Shown: positions 1-9,489 of the stretch, piece by piece | Layout of the letters: every line of letters begins with the position of its first letter | Numbering within the stretch: position 1 is the first letter of the stretch | NCBI RefSeq assembly: GCF_905404315.1 | Contig: NC_066273.1 | Coordinates: forward strand, 12,276,001 to 12,340,000 | Length of the DNA: 64,000 bases | Origin: Leptidea sinapis | Lineage: Eukaryota > Arthropoda > Insecta > Lepidoptera > Pieridae | Direction: 5' to 3' | Notes under the pieces: generated by a model | Databases searched by the model: none | The model's input: the letters and a program-made list of their open reading frames with translations, nothing else | What the model was told of the DNA's origin: nothing | Made by a program: the position numbers and the translations under genes

Positions 1-282
1 GGAAAATAATTTATCAAATGAAATAGAACGCTGAATAAATCATAATTCTGTTACTAATACCCACATACTTTGACATGTTTCACTCCCTAAGCCTAGCAAG
101 CTTTTATATTAAAAATATAAATAAAATTAAGGTTAAATATATATTGACACAGCTAATAATAAAACAATAAGTAACAGCATAGAATAGCCTATCATTGTAA
201 ATGAAAATAAAAGTGTGATCAAATATGTGAGTAACTATATCTCTCTTGGCAAACTATCTAATATATAATAATAATAAAAATA

Positions 283-520
283 TTGACACACTTTTTACAC
301 AAATTATCTTGCCCCAAGTTAAGCATATATAGCCTGTGTTATGGGTTACAAGACAATGATATATTTAATACAATACTTACTTAAACATACATAATTTCAT
401 ATAAACATACATAAATACATTTAAACATCCATGACTCGGAAACAAACATCTATATTCATCACATAAATGCCTGCACCTACTGACAATTCCTGTATCTGAC
501 TTTAAATTTGTGATATTGTT
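283..520 (-). repeat. tRNA-derived SINE, family B copy 1 (head truncated)
   Basis: On the minus strand this matches the body and tail of the complete copy at 1000-1240, sharing the blocks around CCATGACTCGGAAACAAACA and TTATCTTGCCCCAAGTTA. The match stops where the tRNA-like head should begin (GCACCTAC at about 512-519), so the Pol III promoter part is missing. It is a dead copy. Seen directly by comparison within the window; the SINE assignment comes from copy 2. Confidence 0.65.
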
Positions 521-998
521 TGTAATGTTGTGTTTAACTTTGACTACCTATTGTATATTTTGCGTAGATGACAATGAAATATTATGTGCTTACTGCTTGT
601 ATATAGTGACGTGGAGCCGATGTAATTTGCACGCCCTTTTTGGCTTATGTGTTGATTCGTATTGTATTTTTTGTTAACTTTTATACACGTTTTTCAAATA
701 AAGAATTATTATTATTATTTGACGGCCCAAAAATTTCTTCCAACTTATGTAGGTTATAGTTTATAGGTTATCACGGGCTAATATCCGCAACGCGCCTATT
801 TTGCGTGGTGAGGTGGGTGGCTAATCCTGCCAACCCAGCTCCTCACGGTATTGTATCAAACCTCTGATGTCACCCATGACCTCGGGGAGAGTCCTCGGTG
901 ACCCCAGGTGTCTCTTCTTCCAACTTTTTTGTCCTCATTTCTATTACTTCTTCGCTGTTCAATTATTGAATGATAGGTTAGTTTATATAGCCTGACAA
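521..998 (+). other. LINE 3'-UTR-like tail and repeat-like sequence, no gene
   Basis: No reading frame of note. The block ends near 705-720 in a polyadenylation-like CAAATAAAG followed by a short (TTA)n run, the usual look of an insect LINE 3' end. Positions 721-998 hold a more GC-rich piece with no coding potential that may belong to another LINE 3' UTR. Assignment is inference. Confidence 0.3.
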
Positions 999-999
999 C

Positions 1000-1240
1000 C
1001 TGCATAGCCGAGTGGTTAGCGATCCTAATGAGCTAGAGGTCCCAGGTTCGAATCCCGGTAGGTGCAATAATTTATATGATGAACATGAATGTTTGTTCCG
1101 AAGCATGGATGTTTATTTGTATTTATGTTTGTTTAAGTAAGTATATCCTATTAAATATACCGTTGTCTTGTAGCCCATAGTACAGGCTATGCTTAATTTG
1201 CGGCAAGATAATTTTTGTAAGAGTGTGTCAATATTATTAT
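1000..1240 (+). repeat. tRNA-derived SINE, family B copy 2 (complete)
   Basis: A tRNA-like head at about 1001-1066 contains an A box (TAGCCGAGTGG, 1005-1015) and a B box (GGTTCGAATCC, 1045-1055), the internal Pol III promoter. An unrelated body of about 175 bp follows, ending in TATTATTAT. The same head-plus-body arrangement recurs at 5576-5872 (minus), at 20515-20735 with a deletion, and at 283-520 without the head. Recurrence with a shared body shows a SINE rather than a functional tRNA gene. Confidence 0.75.
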
Positions 1241-1261
1241 CTATCTTATATATATATATCT

Positions 1262-1640
1262 GCACATATAAAAATCAATTGCTGTTCGTTAGTCTCGCTT
1301 AAACTCGGGAACGGCTGGACCGATTTGGCAAATTTAGGTCTTGAATTATTTGTGGAGGTCCAGGGAAGGTTTAAAAGGTGAATAAATTGTGAAAAATGCT
1401 GCTAAATTAAATAAAAACAACAAATTTATTTTTCACTTGATGTGTCGATACATAATTTCTATTAGAGAATTTATTGACGCACGGTTTGACAGTTCTGCTG
1501 TGAAACAATTTCATTACGATAGCAGGGTGCATATTTTACGGAGTAATTTTTGATGTTATGATATATTATTGACAAATTCATATAAAAACATTATTTTATT
1601 TATTATGTAGACAGAACAAGGTCTGTCGGGCTAGCTAGTA
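1262..1640 (+). mobile_element. Helitron-like short element, family C2, unit 1 of a tandem dimer
   Basis: The unit starts in a TATATA-rich stretch followed by TGCTGTTCGTTAGTCTCGCT and a GAACGGCTGGACCGATTTGG block, and ends in TCTGTCGGGCTAGCTAGTA. It encodes nothing. The next unit starts directly at its end. The CTAG|T terminus and lack of terminal inverted repeats suit a non-autonomous Helitron/Helentron-type element, but this class is inferred; no hairpin or Rep/helicase gene is present to confirm it. Confidence 0.6.
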
Positions 1641-2010
1641 TATATATAAAAATGAATTGCTGTTCGTTAGTCTCGCTAAAACTCGAGAACGGCTGGACCG
1701 ATTTGGCAAATTTAGGTCTTGAATAATTTGTGGAAGTCCAGAGAAGGTTTAAAAGTTGAATAAATAGGAAAATACTGCTAAATTAAATAAAAACAACAAA
1801 TTTGTTTTCCTTTGATGTGTCCATACATAATTTCTATGAGAGAATTTATTGACGCACGGTTTGACAGTTCTGCTGTGAAACAATTTCATTACGACATTAG
1901 GGTGCATATTTTACGAAGTTATTTTTGATGTTTATATATTATTGGCAAATTCATATAAAAACATTATTCTATTTATTATATACAGAGCAACGTCTGTCGG
2001 GTCAACTAGT
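1641..2010 (+). mobile_element. Helitron-like short element, family C2, unit 2 of a tandem dimer
   Basis: A second copy of the same unit in the same orientation, abutting unit 1 through a short TATATATA stretch. It is about 370 bp and very similar to unit 1 throughout, ending in GTCTGTCGGGTCAACTAGT. A third, more diverged copy lies at 19043-19440. Confidence 0.6.
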
Positions 2011-2368
2011 CTTGTATAAAAACGATTTTCAACAATTATACTAGGTCAGCAGAAGCTGCAGAATTTCTCTTTAAATTTCTATACGTTAACTGCTTTGTAG
2101 ATAGCAACATATTGCTATCCCCACAGTAGAAACTACGTAGAGATGACCTTTGCTCTAAATTGAAAGCTAACAACACTGCACGAAGCACGAATAGGAACTT
2201 TATACTCTCGATATATATAATTACTAGCTTTTACCCATGACCGCGTTGATCAGTTACTTTGGTCAGTTCTTTTTCATCTTTTAGGATACTTTTCATATAA
2301 TGCATATACAACGGCTGTTTTATGATACAGCGTATATCCCTTGTCAATGTGGACAGTCTCTAATAGTA

Positions 2369-3915
2369 CACACATCAAAAAAGTCTAAGCAACATGCATG
2401 GTATTACAAATTTACCATTTATATTAATTAATTTCTAAGTCTTTATTCACTCAAACTGCATAGGTATATAAACTTTTTTGTTATTGATGACATACTGCCT
2501 GGATGTAAAAAAAAAATGAAAGGGAATATGTTTGAATTTAAGTGCGTTTTTATTGCTACGTTAAGTCTAGATTTTATAATTTTACCAACCATTTAAATAA
2601 AGTTAGCGACATAATTGAATTGTTAGATATTCTTTATGGAGCGACGTCATTTGACGGCAAATGAAATGCAAAGAGCTGTACGGATGTTGCGAGCGGGAAG
2701 TAATCAATCTCAGGTATCTCAGCATTTTGGCATTCATAGAAGTGTTATTTCTCGTCTTTGGCAGCGCTACAATAATACAAGGGAACCCGCTGAACAGCAT
2801 TCAGACCGTAAAAGGAGTACAACCACTCGGCAAGACCGGTACATACAACTGACTGCAAGACGCCAGCCGATGTTAACCGCTCGAGAGATAAGTTTGAGGC
2901 TACAAAATTCAAGTGGTGTTTATGTAAGTCCCCAAACTGTGCGAAATCGACTGCATGAGTATGGCCTACGAGCTCGAAGCCCAATTAGGTGCCCACCAAT
3001 ACGTCACGGGAATCACGCTCGTCGATATGAATGGTGTAGAGAACGCAGAACATGGACCCAGGAACAATGGGATAAAATTATGTTTTCCGATGAGTCGCGA
3101 TTCGGGTTTAGGCAAGCAAGAAGGGTGCAAGTGTACCGTCGGCCCGATACTGAAAGGCTCAGGTGCATCCAGGAAGTTCATCCATACAGCGGCTCAACAC
3201 TTATGGTATGGGCGAGTATTATGAACAACAGCCGAATTGAGCTCGTTTTTGTAAATGGAAACATGAACGCTGAAAATTACGTTGAGGATAGTCTCAGACC
3301 TTATGTCCATCCATTTACACAAAACCTTTGGCTCCGATTTTACGTTAATTCATGACAATGCGCGTTCCCATACAGCTCGGCGAACCAGTCAATACTTGGC
3401 AACGGAGAACGTCCGGGTATTGCCCTGGCCTGCATAATCGCCAGACCACAACCCCATCGAGCAATCATGCTCCAGAGACGTGTTTTGAAGGACTTGGACG
3501 GAGTGACAACAACCCAACAGCTGAAGGATTTGCTGCAATTCTATTGGGAGCGAATACCGCAAGATGATATAAACAGTTTCATTAATTCAATGAATAATCG
3601 TTGCCGACAAGTTCTGAATAGCAGAGGAGGCCATACTTTGTATTAAATTATCCTATTCTTTCACCATAAAATCATTTTCTTTAGAATTTCATTTTGTTAT
3701 AAAAATGTTTAGTTGCGTATGTACCTACCTTAGTTTCTGCAGTATATTCTAATATTGTTAATTTCTGTTATTAAAAGAATTAATAAAGACAACAGCTGTT
3801 ATTTTTACATCATAGGACCCTAAAAATATTATTTTAAAAATAAAATACAACGTTATGTGAAAAACCATCCAAAAATTTAAATTAGTACATGTTGCTTAGA
3901 CTTTTTTGATGTGTG
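2369..3915 (+). mobile_element. Tc1-family DNA transposon, full length, inactive transposase
   Basis: The element is flanked by the TA dinucleotide required by Tc1/mariner transposition (2367-2368 and 3916-3917). Its termini begin CACACATCAAAAAAGTCTAA and are identical over 30 bp including the TA, the right copy being the reverse complement at 3888-3917. Length is about 1.55 kb, normal for Tc1. The single internal gene (2636-3646) is disrupted. It lies inside an older repeat. Intact ends mean the copy could in principle still be bound by a related transposase supplied in trans; this is inference. Confidence 0.9.
2636..3646 (+). pseudogene. Tc1-type transposase, frameshifted (DD34E)
   Basis: The enzyme cuts and joins transposon ends in the nucleus. 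The first 239 codons are open and include an N-terminal helix-turn-helix (about residues 16-45, with SQVSQHFGIHRSVISRLW), a second DNA-binding helical region (about 80-115) and the first catalytic Asp in MFSDESRFGF (residue 152). The frame then shifts by one near 3340. The second Asp lies in HDNARSH (codon at 3354) and the Glu in NPIE (codon at 3459), spaced 34 residues apart as in the DD34E group. An in-frame TAA at 3435 interrupts this part, and a further shift or small deletion follows NPIE before the C-terminal stretch from 3467 to the TAA at 3644-3646. At least two frameshifts and one stop make it a pseudogene. Start chosen as the ATG preceding the helix-turn-helix. Confidence 0.88.
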
Positions 3916-4137
3916 TATTTCCCTGTCAACTTTGATCTCCTATGTCATCCCCATGTACGTCGAAGTTTCAAAAATGCTCGATCAAATGTAAATAAATTAT
4001 TTCTTATCAAGTGCCTAAATACAAAGTTTCATGGTTTTATCTTCGATAGTGATGAATTTGCATACAAACTGCCGCATAACAATTAAACTTACATTCACAT
4101 TTATAGTATTATTATTGTTACTTTTTTAGGAAAATAT

Positions 4138-4517
4138 GGGACGAGACGAGTAGGACGTTCAGCTGATGGTAATTGATACGCTCTGCCATTGCCCATTGGC
4201 ATCGTGGTACCACCATTACCACCATACCACCACCATTACCACCACCATTACCACCACCATACGTGGCATTGGCTACATTGCAGTGCCGCTCAAGATTATT
4301 GAAAAACCCAAAAATTTTGAGCGGCTCCACAACTCGCTCGCGCTCGTCGTCTTGAGACATATAGTCAAGTCTCATTTGCCCAGTAATTTCACTAGCTACA
4401 GCGCCCTTTAGACCGAAAAACAGTAATGCTTACACATTACTGCTTCACGGCAGAAATAGCCGCCGTTGTGGTACCCATACTCTAGCCGGCACCCGGCAAA
4501 GGAGTCTCCCACTGGTA
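4138..4517 (-). mobile_element. Interspersed retroposon, family A copy 1
   Basis: Member of a family of about 300 bp found at least eight times here. The plus strand reads from GGGACGAGACGAG to CCCACTGGTA. A T-rich run precedes the GGGACGAG end in several copies, so the sense strand is minus with a 3' A-rich tail. Conserved blocks include CAGCTGATGGTAATTGATAC, TCATTTGCCCAGTAATTTCA and CTTCACGGCAGAAATAG. This copy carries an expanded ACC/ATT microsatellite. Whether the family is a SINE or the 5'-truncated end of a LINE cannot be settled here. Confidence 0.7.
4205..4262. repeat. Trinucleotide-rich microsatellite (ACC/ATT)
   Basis: Imperfect repeats of CACCATTAC and CACCACCATTAC inside the family A copy. 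The other A copies have a single simple stretch at this point, so the array expanded after insertion. It creates spurious Pro/Thr-rich and Gly-rich frames on the two strands that are not genes. Confidence 0.85.
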
Positions 4518-4712
4518 GGGATTATTTGAAACATAGATCAGTTAGCGGCATATTATATTATATACTTACAGACAATTTTAATGAATAGTGAATTTTTTTT
4601 AGTATGTATTAACGTAAGGCCGGGACAATACTTAGGCTACATATTAATATAAACAGTTTGTTATTTTTAAGTGATATCCCTTACTTCTGGGATTAAATAT
4701 ACAGACTTAACT

Positions 4713-5161
4713 ATAACGTTTAAAACATATTTAGAAAAAATACATAACTTACAAATAAGATTACTTAAAACCATTGTGCCTAATCTTGTTAAATATAAAT
4801 TTACTAATAACCACCAAGAAATATTTTCCTATTGTAATGTCATGTCGATACACTCTAAAATAACACATATTGTAATCTTAAGAAATATGAAAGTAAACAA
4901 AATATGAGGAAACTAGCCTACCTTAATAAGTTTTGTCTACCTAAATATAACAATGTATATGGTAAAAGAACCTGTAACTATGTATTACCTAGGATATTAA
5001 ATACTACCTACTATTACCTGATGATCTAATAGATATATATCTGCAAAAGAAAAATTTCAAATTAAAGCTAACAAAATACTATCTAGAAGCTAATATAATA
5101 ACCAGGAATACCTATGATGTATATTTTAATATTATTACTATTTGTTATATTAAGTCTTAAG
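4713..5161 (+). pseudogene. LINE reverse transcriptase ORF2, C-terminal remnant
   Basis: The translation from the 5' junction reads TFKTYLEKIHNLQIRLLKTI and continues through IFSYCNVMSIHSKI, then after a stop near 4905 resumes with NKFCLPKYNNVYGKR and, in a shifted frame, PDDLIDIYLQKKNFKLKLTK to a stop at about 5161. This order is what I recognise as the C-terminal tail of insect CR1/jockey-like ORF2 proteins, downstream of the reverse transcriptase fingers and palm, which are absent. At least one stop and one frameshift. The clade is not certain. Confidence 0.6.
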
Positions 5162-5226
5162 TAATTAAAATAATTATTGTAATGCGAACTTACCGCTCGC
5201 ACATAAACCTTATAATTTTGTTCATG
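4713..5226 (+). mobile_element. 5'-truncated LINE insertion with 18-bp target duplication
   Basis: The insert is flanked by an identical 18-bp direct repeat, AAATATACAGACTTAACT, at 4695-4712 and 5227-5244. It starts inside coding sequence and ends in a non-coding tail (TACCGCTCGCACATAAACC to TTTTGTTCATG). This is the signature of target-primed reverse transcription with 5' truncation. Most of ORF2 was never copied. Confidence 0.8.
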
Positions 5227-5261
5227 AAATATACAGACTTAACTTATACCAAAATTCATGT

Positions 5262-5420
5262 ACTATGCGGGACTCGTTTCTCGGTTTCCATCCGGAGCGG
5301 TCTTACGAACTGAGCCAACCGTCCGAGTGACGCATCGACCGAAATTTTATTATGTTCAACTCTCAGGTTGTGGCTGCTTTATAGAGTCCACACAGACCAC
5401 GTCGGGGCCAGCAGCTAGTT
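5262..5420 (-). repeat. Decayed tRNA-like SINE block
   Basis: The plus strand carries a degenerate antisense tRNA-like block (GCGGGACTCG, then GAACTGAGCCAACCGTCCGA) followed by AACTCTCAGGTTGTGG. The same order occurs beside the SINE at 15190-15360 (GAGCCAACCCTTCGAGTGAC, then AACTCTTAGGTTGA). It is an older member of that family without a usable B box. Confidence 0.45.
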
Positions 5421-5575
5421 TATCTAATAATTATAACTGATTATTTAATATAAACTAAATCAAAGAAGCTCTACAGACTCCAGGACTGCCAGGTTACGAC
5501 ACGCAGACTGGTTCTACCTCTGTACCTCCCTGTGCTCTGCTCTGCACTAATTTTAGGGGATATGATTTTGACAAA

Positions 5576-5872
5576 CTTTGACACAAATTATCTTGCCCCA
5601 AACTAGGCATAATAATAATAATAACAAAACTTTATTTCAAAGTAACTAAAGACTCAAAATAATAGGCATAGCCTTACAGTACTATGGGTGCAAGAAAATG
5701 AAATATTTATTAAAATATTCTTATTTAAGCATATATAACAACACATGAACATCCATGACTCGGAAACAAACATCCATATTCATCATATAAACGTTTGCAC
5801 CTACCGAGATTCGAACCCGGGACATCTAGCTCATTATGCGATATCCCTGACCACTGGACTACATAGAAAAGC
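5576..5872 (-). repeat. tRNA-derived SINE, family B copy 3
   Basis: Minus-strand copy of the SINE at 1000-1240. The tRNA-like head (B box complement GATTCGAACCC at about 5810-5820) lies at the right end and the body runs leftwards. The copy is interrupted at 5612-5662 by a very short LINE insertion. The head has substitutions in the A-box region, so it is probably no longer a good Pol III promoter. Confidence 0.7.
5612..5662 (-). mobile_element. 51-bp LINE 3'-end insertion inside the SINE
   Basis: The piece runs from a (AAT)n stretch through AACAAAACTTTATTTCAAAG to CTCAAAATAA, breaking SINE copy 3. It is bounded by the direct repeat TAGGCATA at 5604-5611 and 5663-5670. On the minus strand it reads as the last 50 bases of a LINE, with an AATAAA-like signal and a (TTA)n tail. 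Extreme 5' truncation explains the size. Confidence 0.6.
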
Positions 5873-6135
5873 TGCTACATTATGCACAGAAGCCTTCCAT
5901 CCTTGATAAATGACGTAAATTAATTGTAATTAGGTCACACATATATAAAAACTTCGGATTATAATACGTACTAAAATAAATATTATCTCACTGCTTCCGG
6001 CTGATACTAATTGTTATCTGGAGTGCCGTGTACTCGTGTTTCTGTTACAATCATGCTGGGAAAACAATAATTATTACACTATTAGATAAACTGTTAAAGT
6101 CAGGATGTCCTTTACGAAATCCTATGATGTAGAGT

Positions 6136-6625
6136 TAGGGCTTCCAATCCTGCAGTCTATCTCCAATCTCGGTATTTGCGGGAGCGAAAATTGTCGATCC
6201 CGCGGGATCTGAATTCGCGGAATCCCGCACTTAGTAACCAGTATATTCTAATTTAAGGCATTTTTAGGTGAGATAAGTGGTCTCTGCCTACTTCTCTAAT
6301 GATTTTGATATTCGAGCATAAATATGTATAACAAAAAATAATTAAGTATCTAATAAAAACTTTTATATAAATTGTATTATTAGTGTAAATCATATTAATG
6401 TAAGACAACACTCAACACTGGAATTAAAAAACTCAGTTTCATCACCAACATGTGACTGAAAATGTTTATGTCTAGGGTTTCATCCGCCAAACTAGTTCTT
6501 CTGTTTGTCTGTAATCCCGCAAATCCCGTGGAATCCCGCACTCGTAATACCGCATTACGCGGGACTTAAAAATGACGCGGAATCTCGGTATTCGAGATCT
6601 CGCAATACCAAGATTGGAAGCCCTA
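6136..6625. mobile_element. hAT-type MITE with 8-bp target duplication
   Basis: Terminal inverted repeats start TAGGGCTTCCAATC on the left (6136-6149) and end GATTGGAAGCCCTA on the right (6612-6625). The 8-bp direct repeat TGTAGAGT flanks it at 6128-6135 and 6626-6633. TAGGG-type ends with an 8-bp duplication are the hallmark of the hAT superfamily. Subterminal regions carry repeated ATCCCGC-like motifs in both orientations, as expected for transposase-binding sites. It is 490 bp and non-coding, so it depends on a transposase encoded elsewhere. Confidence 0.88.
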
Positions 6626-6884
6626 TGTAGAGTATAAAATTGAAATATCCGGACGACCGAGCCCTGCTCGGATTTTTAAGAATGTACAAAACTTGAACAA
6701 AAAAAAACTTAAAGGACATCTGGATTGGATCCGAGTTCTTCTGCTTTCCGGATCACCCAATGTCCCATCTGAGCTATTATAGTCTTGTATATAGTGGCGA
6801 AATTTACCTTTGTATTCTAATGTTATTGTAGCTGTTTCTCATTCAAACATGGATAAAAACCATTTTTTTTTAATTGAAACCTAG

Positions 6885-6964
6885 CTAGATCGATTTATCA
6901 CCCCCGAAATCCCCTGCATACTAAATTTTATGAAAATCGTTGGAGCCGTTTTCGAAATTCAGAT

Positions 6965-7006
<42 letters not shown>

Positions 7007-7025
7007 CAAGAATTGCTCGTTTAAA
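6885..7025 (+). repeat. Retroposon end with (TA)n microsatellite
   Basis: The block TTTTATGAAAATCGTTGGAG followed by CCGTTTTCGAAATTCAGATT leads into an (AT)n run at about 6964-6992, then GAATTGCTCGTTTAAAGATA. This arrangement is familiar from short insect repeats. It has no coding content. Family identity is not established here. Confidence 0.4.
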
Positions 7026-7168
7026 GATATAAGATAATGTAGTGGCAAGTGACTTTCTTGAATGATTTGCTCTATGGTTTTATGTTGCCCGTGTTGAGCC
7101 CACGCAATTCCCAGCCGCGAATAGCCACAAATATTGCTACATCCTTATTGGACTATTTGCTTTGTCTA

Positions 7169-7408
7169 TACGCCATAAAAATGATATTATCCTCACAATC
7201 CGGATGTGTGGCATTCCTGTACATTGCAGTTTTCATTGTGCGGTGTTTCCAGGACGATACGGGAGTACCTTCAAAAAAAGCGCGTACATAATTCTAAAAA
7301 GCCCGCAACGCTCCTGTGATTCCTCTGATGATGCAACAGAATGTCAGCGGCGGTGATCACTTAGCATCAGATGACCCGTACGCGAGTTTATCCTCCTCTG
7401 CCATAAAA
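7169..7408 (+). pseudogene. LINE family J, ORF2 C-terminal remnant 1
   Basis: Aligns with the fuller copies at 11664-12072 and 60092-60563: the segment coding for the HHLDVW region (CCGGATGTGTGGCATTCCTG) is present, about 45 bp are then deleted, and the end (GTGTTTCCAGGACGATACGG, through the ARECGRR-equivalent region to the 3' UTR) follows. The tail is CTCTGCCATAAAAT. Several substitutions and the deletion make it non-functional. Similarity upstream of 7169 is not convincing. Confidence 0.6.
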
Positions 7409-9169
7409 TCATCTGCTACCATTCTGAAAAGTCTCAGGATTCCATTGACGCCTTTCCTGGAATATCTGACTATTATTGGTCAGTAATGTGGACCAAATAT
7501 ATCGCCCACGTCACTGCAAGCCAGCAGGTTGATATATGTAATTAATCTGGATATACCGAGCGTTCTATCAAGTATTCTCTAGGCGCTTCTTTTTAAATTT
7601 CCTTCATATTTCCGATAGTTTCTACACTTAGATACTGCAACGTTAAGCCCTTGAACACTGGTATTCACAAGGCTGTGTTATATTTCTATCACTGCTTCAT
7701 TTGAATATCAACGATATATTAGATGGCTCCAACATATGGAATGGTGTAAAACTTAACCTTGCTCTGTTAGACCCCAGAAGGCTTAACTTTGTTAACCACA
7801 AAAAAAACTCGATGTTTTCGCGTAAACACTAAAAAACCCCGCTCTTGAACAACACTCCAAGGCAAAGCCAAATTGACTTCGAAGAAACTGGGCGTAATCA
7901 CTATATGGTGAGAGAGAGTACTTCAAGTCATCCTCCGAATTCCACCATTGCACCATAATATGATTGAAACAAAGATATCATTAGGTTGTGTGGCGTTTTT
8001 CCAAAGTGCAGTATTCAACAAATTTTCTCTCATATCCAGACTGTGGAATGAGCTTACTTACTCCGTGTTTCCAGGTTGATACGATATATGTTAAGCAAGC
8101 ATTGCAAGTGGGTTATGGGTCGCGTGGTCACTTTACCAGCTCCATGGTGACGTCACATAATGAAGGACGGAGGAACTATTAACCATTTTTTGAGTACTGT
8201 GCTTATTTGTTAACAAAAGGTATTAACTTTAATTTAAAACGCATCATTGTGTTTAAGTACTAACGTAACGTAAAGTAGCAGGAGTGACGAATACTGGATA
8301 CTTTTACGACTATCATGGACGATAAATCTACAACTTACACCAAACTAGGACAATTATAATAAATAAAAAAAATAACTGGTTTCTTTCACACAAAATAAAA
8401 TCTACCAAAAAATACTTTGCGAATAATTGAAAAAAAAAAACAGTCATCACTGGTAAATACCTGGATGGGTATTATGCTTAATAAAAATAAAGAGTTTAAT
8501 ATTTTAAATACAAAAACTTTTATATACTATGGCACTTTAATTCAAATTATTAATATTATATTCAAATAGGCAATGTATATATTTTTATGTAGTCATAGTA
8601 TTGTAAATATATTTATAATATTAATTAGATTCTATAAAATACGCAATTATTTTCATACTTTTTAGTGCATATTATATCTATTGTAATAGGCAATGCATAT
8701 AGGATTTAAGATTAATATTGAACGTCAAAAACTATAACTAACTTAGCAATAACATAATTCATTTCCAGAATAAACTAACTAAATAAAAAATAATCACATT
8801 GAAGTTATATTAAAATTTTAATGTTAACACATTAGGAAAAAAATATGTGCAATAACTGATACAGGAAAAAATCACTATTCATGTTTTCGTCTATGAAATT
8901 TTAGGTTTTATAGTACAGAGTTAAGATCATAGAACACATTTACATTACACATCTAATTAAACTAAAGTTCGCCAATTTAATCTATTAATTTATAATACAT
9001 GCTATTCGTTCCAGCTTTCTGTGTAAACTTTCTCCATGCTAAATCTCACACTCTTTCGTACGCGCTGTGTCCTACGAGTACAAAAGGAGTAAAAAGATTT
9101 ATTATCACGTATGTATATTTTATTAAGTAGATAATCGTCAAATGATTAACACGTTAATAACTTCTTGAC
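7409..9169. other. No gene recognised; AT-rich mostly unique sequence
   Basis: No reading frame longer than about 65 codons and none with a recognisable motif. Long A/T-rich stretches dominate from 8350 to 9000. No repeat family recognised elsewhere in this window occurs here. Confidence 0.4.
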
Positions 9170-9480
9170 AGCAAACTGAAAAAGCTCTTACGTCAAAAGC
9201 ACATTGTTCACGTGTCGTTCATTAAATTTTCATGAATGGTGGTGGGGACTGGGCGAACACAATATTCTGTGTGGGACTTCAGCCAGTTCACAGTTCATTG
9301 AATGTCGGTGCGCCTGCGCGGACTGAGCGCCTCGATAGCGCAGTAGCGGGAAATTCAAATATTCAAATAAAGAACGATCTTTATTTTTTAAATTTGTGCC
9401 TTGTCTATTGTGTTTTGTGATTGTTAAAGGAACATTACACGAGGTTTTCGGGTATGCTGTAAGATGACAGCTAGCTTCAG
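9170..9480 (+). promoter_or_regulatory. Candidate promoter and 5' exon
   Basis: A GC-richer island in AT-rich surroundings. It holds a CRE-like TTACGTCA (about 9189), a perfect E-box CACGTG (about 9210), and an NRF1-like palindromic GTGCGCCTGCGCGG (about 9307). Downstream, an ATG at 9464 in a favourable context (A at -3) opens MTASF and reaches CAG|GTATGC at 9480/9481, an acceptable splice donor. Two small upstream ORFs (ATG at 9301 and 9454) precede it. Together these fit a TSS with a short first coding exon on the plus strand, but every element could occur by chance. Inference only. Confidence 0.25.
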
Positions 9481-9489
9481 GTATGCCTA

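Larger units (their letters stand above)
2222..4105 (+). mobile_element. Older retroposon-like repeat split by the Tc1 insertion
   Basis: The sequence before the Tc1 element (from about 2222, starting CTAGCTTTTACCCATGACCG) and after it (to about 4105, ending TTACATTCACATTTATAGTA) fits the two halves of one short repeat. The end block resembles the terminus of the repeat at 46095-46460. No coding capacity. The joining of the halves is inferred. Confidence 0.35.

Noticed and set aside
1001..1066. Possible tRNA gene with good A and B boxes
   Set aside because: The same head occurs attached to the same 175-bp body in several copies, so it is a tRNA-derived SINE.
4118..4411. Gly-rich and Pro/Thr-rich frames on both strands
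   Set aside because: Produced by the ACC/ATT microsatellite within a retroposon.
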